From contig NZ_STGT01000003.1 of the NCBI RefSeq assembly GCF_004912145.1, forward strand, positions 620,001 to 684,000: 64,000 nucleotides of DNA. Direction: 5' to 3'. The position numbers were made by a program, and so were the translations under genes. Source of the DNA: Peteryoungia rhizophila. Lineage in GTDB: Bacteria > Pseudomonadota > Alphaproteobacteria > Rhizobiales > Rhizobiaceae. The number at the start of each line of letters is the position of its first letter. Position 1 is the stretch's first letter. The notes under the pieces are model-generated. The model did no database searches. It was given only the letters and a program-made list of their open reading frames with translations, and was not told the origin of the DNA. This document shows, piece after piece, positions 61,862 through 64,000 of the stretch.

Positions 61862-63103
61862 TCAGGCGATGCGGCGGCCCATGCGAGCAAGCCCCCGACG
61901 CGCGATCGGATCGGCGACGACGAGCGCCTGCCCCGCTTCCGAAAGCAGTGCGGTCGGCTCATAGAGGCGCACGCAGTTGCGCCCGTCCGCCTTGGCGCGA
62001 TAAAGGGCATCGTCGGCGCTGGCGAGCAGCGTATCGAGCCCAGCGCCTTGTTCCGGCGCTTCGCAGATGCCGATACTCACCGTCACACGCAACGTCTCCA
62101 CGCCGGGCATTACCATGTCGGCAATCGCAAGGCGCAGGTTTTCGGCAACGGCGATCGCCTGTTGCGCGCTCATGCGCGGCATGAGGCAGGCGAATTCTTC
62201 GCCGCCGATACGGGCGAAAAGCCAACCCTTCGGCATGCGCTGGTCGATCGCGCGTGAGAAGGCGAGCAGCACCTGGTCGCCCGCCGCATGGCCATAGGTA
62301 TCGTTCACAGTCTTGAAGTGATCAATGTCGAACAGAAGCAGGCTGGCGCCGCCTTCGGTCTGACGAAGGATCTCGTTGGCTTCGGTCACGAAGGTACGGC
62401 GGTTTGCGAGATTGGTCAGCGGATCGCGCTCGGAGGCCAGGCGATAGCGCCATTCGTCGCGCTCCTTCGCCACGATCAGTAGCGAGACCAGCGACAGAAC
62501 GATCAGCATGGAATTCGCGAGCGCGATATAGGCAAACCAGTGGGCCGTGGCGCCATCAGCGGCGTAGGGCGGAGCGACGAAGATGCTGAGTGGCACCGCG
62601 GCCAGCCACAGGAACCCACGCAGCATGTTGGCCACCGCTGCGACAGTCCGGGAGGGCAGCGGTTCATGCTTGGCCCGCGCCAGGGTTTCCCGCGCTGTCA
62701 GGAAACAATAGCCGGCCACGAACAGGCCGAGTGTGGCGGTCCGAGCTTCGACCGAATGCTGCAGCGGCGGCGTGAACCAAAGCAGCATCCAGAACAGCGC
62801 ACCGGCAGATGCTTTCGGGATCGATACGCGCCCACCTTCGAAAGCGACGACCGCCTGCCAGAACAGCCCCACGGCGAGGATGCCGAGGCAGAGCCCCACG
62901 CCGGACGACAAGGTCAGAGGCAAGGTTTCCCGGCTCGCATGAAGGAGCATGGCGACACAGCCGGCAACACCGGCGGCCACGAGGAGAGGAAGCACGCGGC
63001 TGCCACGATACCGCAACCACATATAGATGGTGACCACGGTGGAGATCAGGGTGATCAAAGCGTGGACGACCATGAGGGTGGGCAAGTGCAGCGTCTGGTC
63101 CAT
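61862..63103 (-). CDS. Membrane-bound diguanylate cyclase (GGEEF)
   Basis: About 413 residues. Six or more N-terminal helices (to about residue 215), then a GGDEF domain with RDPLTNLANRR and an intact active site GGEEF (about 298-302), so it should make c-di-GMP. No RxxD inhibitory site is visible at the expected place upstream of the motif. ATG 63103 (MDQTLHLPTL) is used; ATG 63115 and TTG 63133 are alternatives. Confidence 0.9.
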   Translation of the reverse strand: MDQTLHLPTLMVVHALITLISTVVTIYMWLRYRGSRVLPLLVAAGVAGCVAMLLHASRETLPLTLSSGVGLCLGILAVGLFWQAVVAFEGGRVSIPKASAGALFWMLLWFTPPLQHSVEARTATLGLFVAGYCFLTARETLARAKHEPLPSRTVAAVANMLRGFLWLAAVPLSIFVAPPYAADGATAHWFAYIALANSMLIVLSLVSLLIVAKERDEWRYRLASERDPLTNLANRRTFVTEANEILRQTEGGASLLLFDIDHFKTVNDTYGHAAGDQVLLAFSRAIDQRMPKGWLFARIGGEEFACLMPRMSAQQAIAVAENLRLAIADMVMPGVETLRVTVSIGICEAPEQGAGLDTLLASADDALYRAKADGRNCVRLYEPTALLSEAGQALVVADPIARRGLARMGRRIA

Positions 63104-63414
63104 GCCGAAGATCATCTCCGAGGGGCGGGGCAAGTCTCCCTAAAATTGGGGTAGTTACCTTGAAAAAACCTTAACTCCCCAAGCGACTAGCCAAATGAAC
63201 CTGTATCGTCCCGATATGGGCAGGCCCTGGCGCAGGACCCTTGACCAAATCCACGACCCGCGCCATAAAGCGCGTCATGAAAACGAGCCTCTGCATCATC
63301 TGCGGGATCATTATTCGCTAGCGCTTCGCTGGCCTGGCCGTTTTCGTCTCCTGCATAGACCCAGATGACAAACGACCCGGTCCAGCCGGGTACCATTCGT
63401 TCTGGGAGTTTCTC
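63104..63414. promoter_or_regulatory. Divergent region between diguanylate cyclase gene and cysS
   Basis: About 310 bases. TTGGGG-T-AGTTA (63146-63157) can pair with TAACTCCCCAA (63172-63182), 11 bp with one bulge, close to the cyclase start. ACCCGG/CCGGGT (63375-63380/63386-63391) forms a small hairpin 24 bases before cysS. It should hold promoters for both genes; none placed with confidence. Confidence 0.45.
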
Positions 63415-64000
63415 ATGGCCGGCGGCCTCAAGCTTTACAACACGCTCACACGCGACAAGGTCGATTTCGAACCGATCGACGATCAAAATGTGCGCCTGTA
63501 TGTCTGCGGCCCTACCGTCTACGACTTCGCCCATATCGGCAATGCGCGCCCCGTCATCGTCTTCGACGTGCTCTACCGGCTGCTGCACTACATCTATGGT
63601 GCCGACAAGGTCACCTATGTGCGCAACATCACCGACGTCGACGACAAGATCAACGCCCGGGCGCTACGCGATTTCGGCAGCCAGATCGCCGATGGCTCGA
63701 TGAGCCTCAACGAGGCCATCCGGGCGGTGACCGGCAAGACGGAGTGCCAGTTCCACGAGGACGTGGCCTCGCTCGGCTGCCTCAAGCCGACCGTCGAGCC
63801 GCGCGCCACCGACAACATTGCCCAGATGATCACGATCATCCAGCGGCTGCTCGATATGGGCCATGCCTATGTTGCGGAGGGCTCCGAAGGCCACGAAGTG
63901 CTGTTCTCCACCGCTTCGATGGCGGATTACGGCATGTTGTCGAAGCGCAAGCTGGAAGACCAGCAGGCGGGCGCGCGCGTCGCGGTCGAGAACCACAAGA
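63415..64000 (+). CDS. cysS: Cysteinyl-tRNA synthetase, N-terminal part (cut by window edge)
   Basis: Ligates cysteine to tRNA-Cys. The first ~195 codons are present, starting [22 protein letters not shown]. Zinc ligand and HIGH region: [23 protein letters not shown] (residues 29-51), then NITDVDDKI. The KMSKS part lies beyond the window. GGGAG at 63403-63407 is the ribosome-binding site. Confidence 0.96.
   Translation, partial: MAGGLKLYNTLTRDKVDFEPIDDQNVRLYVCGPTVYDFAHIGNARPVIVFDVLYRLLHYIYGADKVTYVRNITDVDDKINARALRDFGSQIADGSMSLNEAIRAVTGKTECQFHEDVASLGCLKPTVEPRATDNIAQMITIIQRLLDMGHAYVAEGSEGHEVLFSTASMADYGMLSKRKLEDQQAGARVAVENHK

Noticed and set aside
1..64000. CRISPR arrays, tRNA or rRNA genes, insertion sequences, prophage
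   Set aside because: I saw no spaced repeats, no cloverleaf or rRNA core sequences, no transposase or integrase and no terminal inverted repeats. This was reading by eye, so short tRNAs in intergenic gaps cannot be excluded absolutely.

Overview
The window is chromosomal DNA of an alphaproteobacterium, most likely of the family Rhizobiaceae (Rhizobium/Agrobacterium relatives). I infer this from gene content and order: AI-2E transporter–hdaA–ppk opposite purM–purN, fabD–fabG–acpP–fabF–mltG–yicC–gmk, rpsF–rpsR–DUF2232–rplI–dnaB, and alr–radA–cvpA–purF. GC is high, coding is dense, and strands alternate. I see no rRNA, tRNA, CRISPR array, prophage, insertion sequence or origin. Species cannot be fixed without a search.

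Layout. 1-5.5 kb: ppk (cut by the window edge), hdaA and an AI-2E family permease on the minus strand, then purM-purN and an omptin-type outer-membrane protease on the plus strand. 5.6-13.3 kb: ABC exporter, Nudix hydrolase, cytosolic molybdopterin oxidoreductase, rlmJ, periplasmic RNase T2, a glutathione transferase and an Omp25-like beta-barrel. 13.6-17.9 kb: a pteridine-reductase-like SDR, uvrC, pgsA, moaD, moaE. 17.9-25 kb: accessory genes (lone LivH-type permease, CGNR zinc-finger regulator with a lipoprotein, ndk, GST, DinB, degenerate GGDEF protein, ABC-F ATPase). 25-26 kb: a VapBC module, then holC and pepA on the minus strand. 28-35.5 kb: lptF-lptG-lptD-surA-like-pdxA-rsmA, an envelope and translation operon. 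35.5-39 kb: a choline-O-sulfate module (LysR regulator, choX, betC). 39-45.7 kb: the fatty-acid and cell-wall cluster on the minus strand. 45.9-52.5 kb: an aldo/keto reductase, a Na+/Ca2+ exchanger, the rpsF operon and dnaB. 52.6-54.5 kb: azlCD and an AraC regulator. 54.6-60.2 kb: alr, ParDE, radA, cvpA, purF. 60.2-64 kb: an SDR, an EamA transporter, a membrane GGEEF diguanylate cyclase and the start of cysS.

Working links. purM, purN and purF serve de novo purine synthesis. moaD and moaE make the molybdopterin that the oxidoreductase at 8.1-10.2 kb needs. lptF, lptG and lptD export LPS. fabD, fabG, acpP and fabF form the fatty-acid elongation core. hdaA, holC and dnaB act in replication; uvrC and radA act in repair. 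Two toxin-antitoxin modules (VapBC, ParDE) sit between core genes.

Most of the window is ordinary core chromosome. The best candidates for something under-described are: the divergent permease / CGNR regulator / lipoprotein locus with a 30-bp palindrome between the arms; a vapC gene whose expected start codon is ATA; an omptin gene with a perfect 11-bp-arm palindrome where its ribosome-binding site should be; a perfect 13-bp-arm palindrome in the omp/SDR divergent region; and radA starting directly on the parE stop codon.
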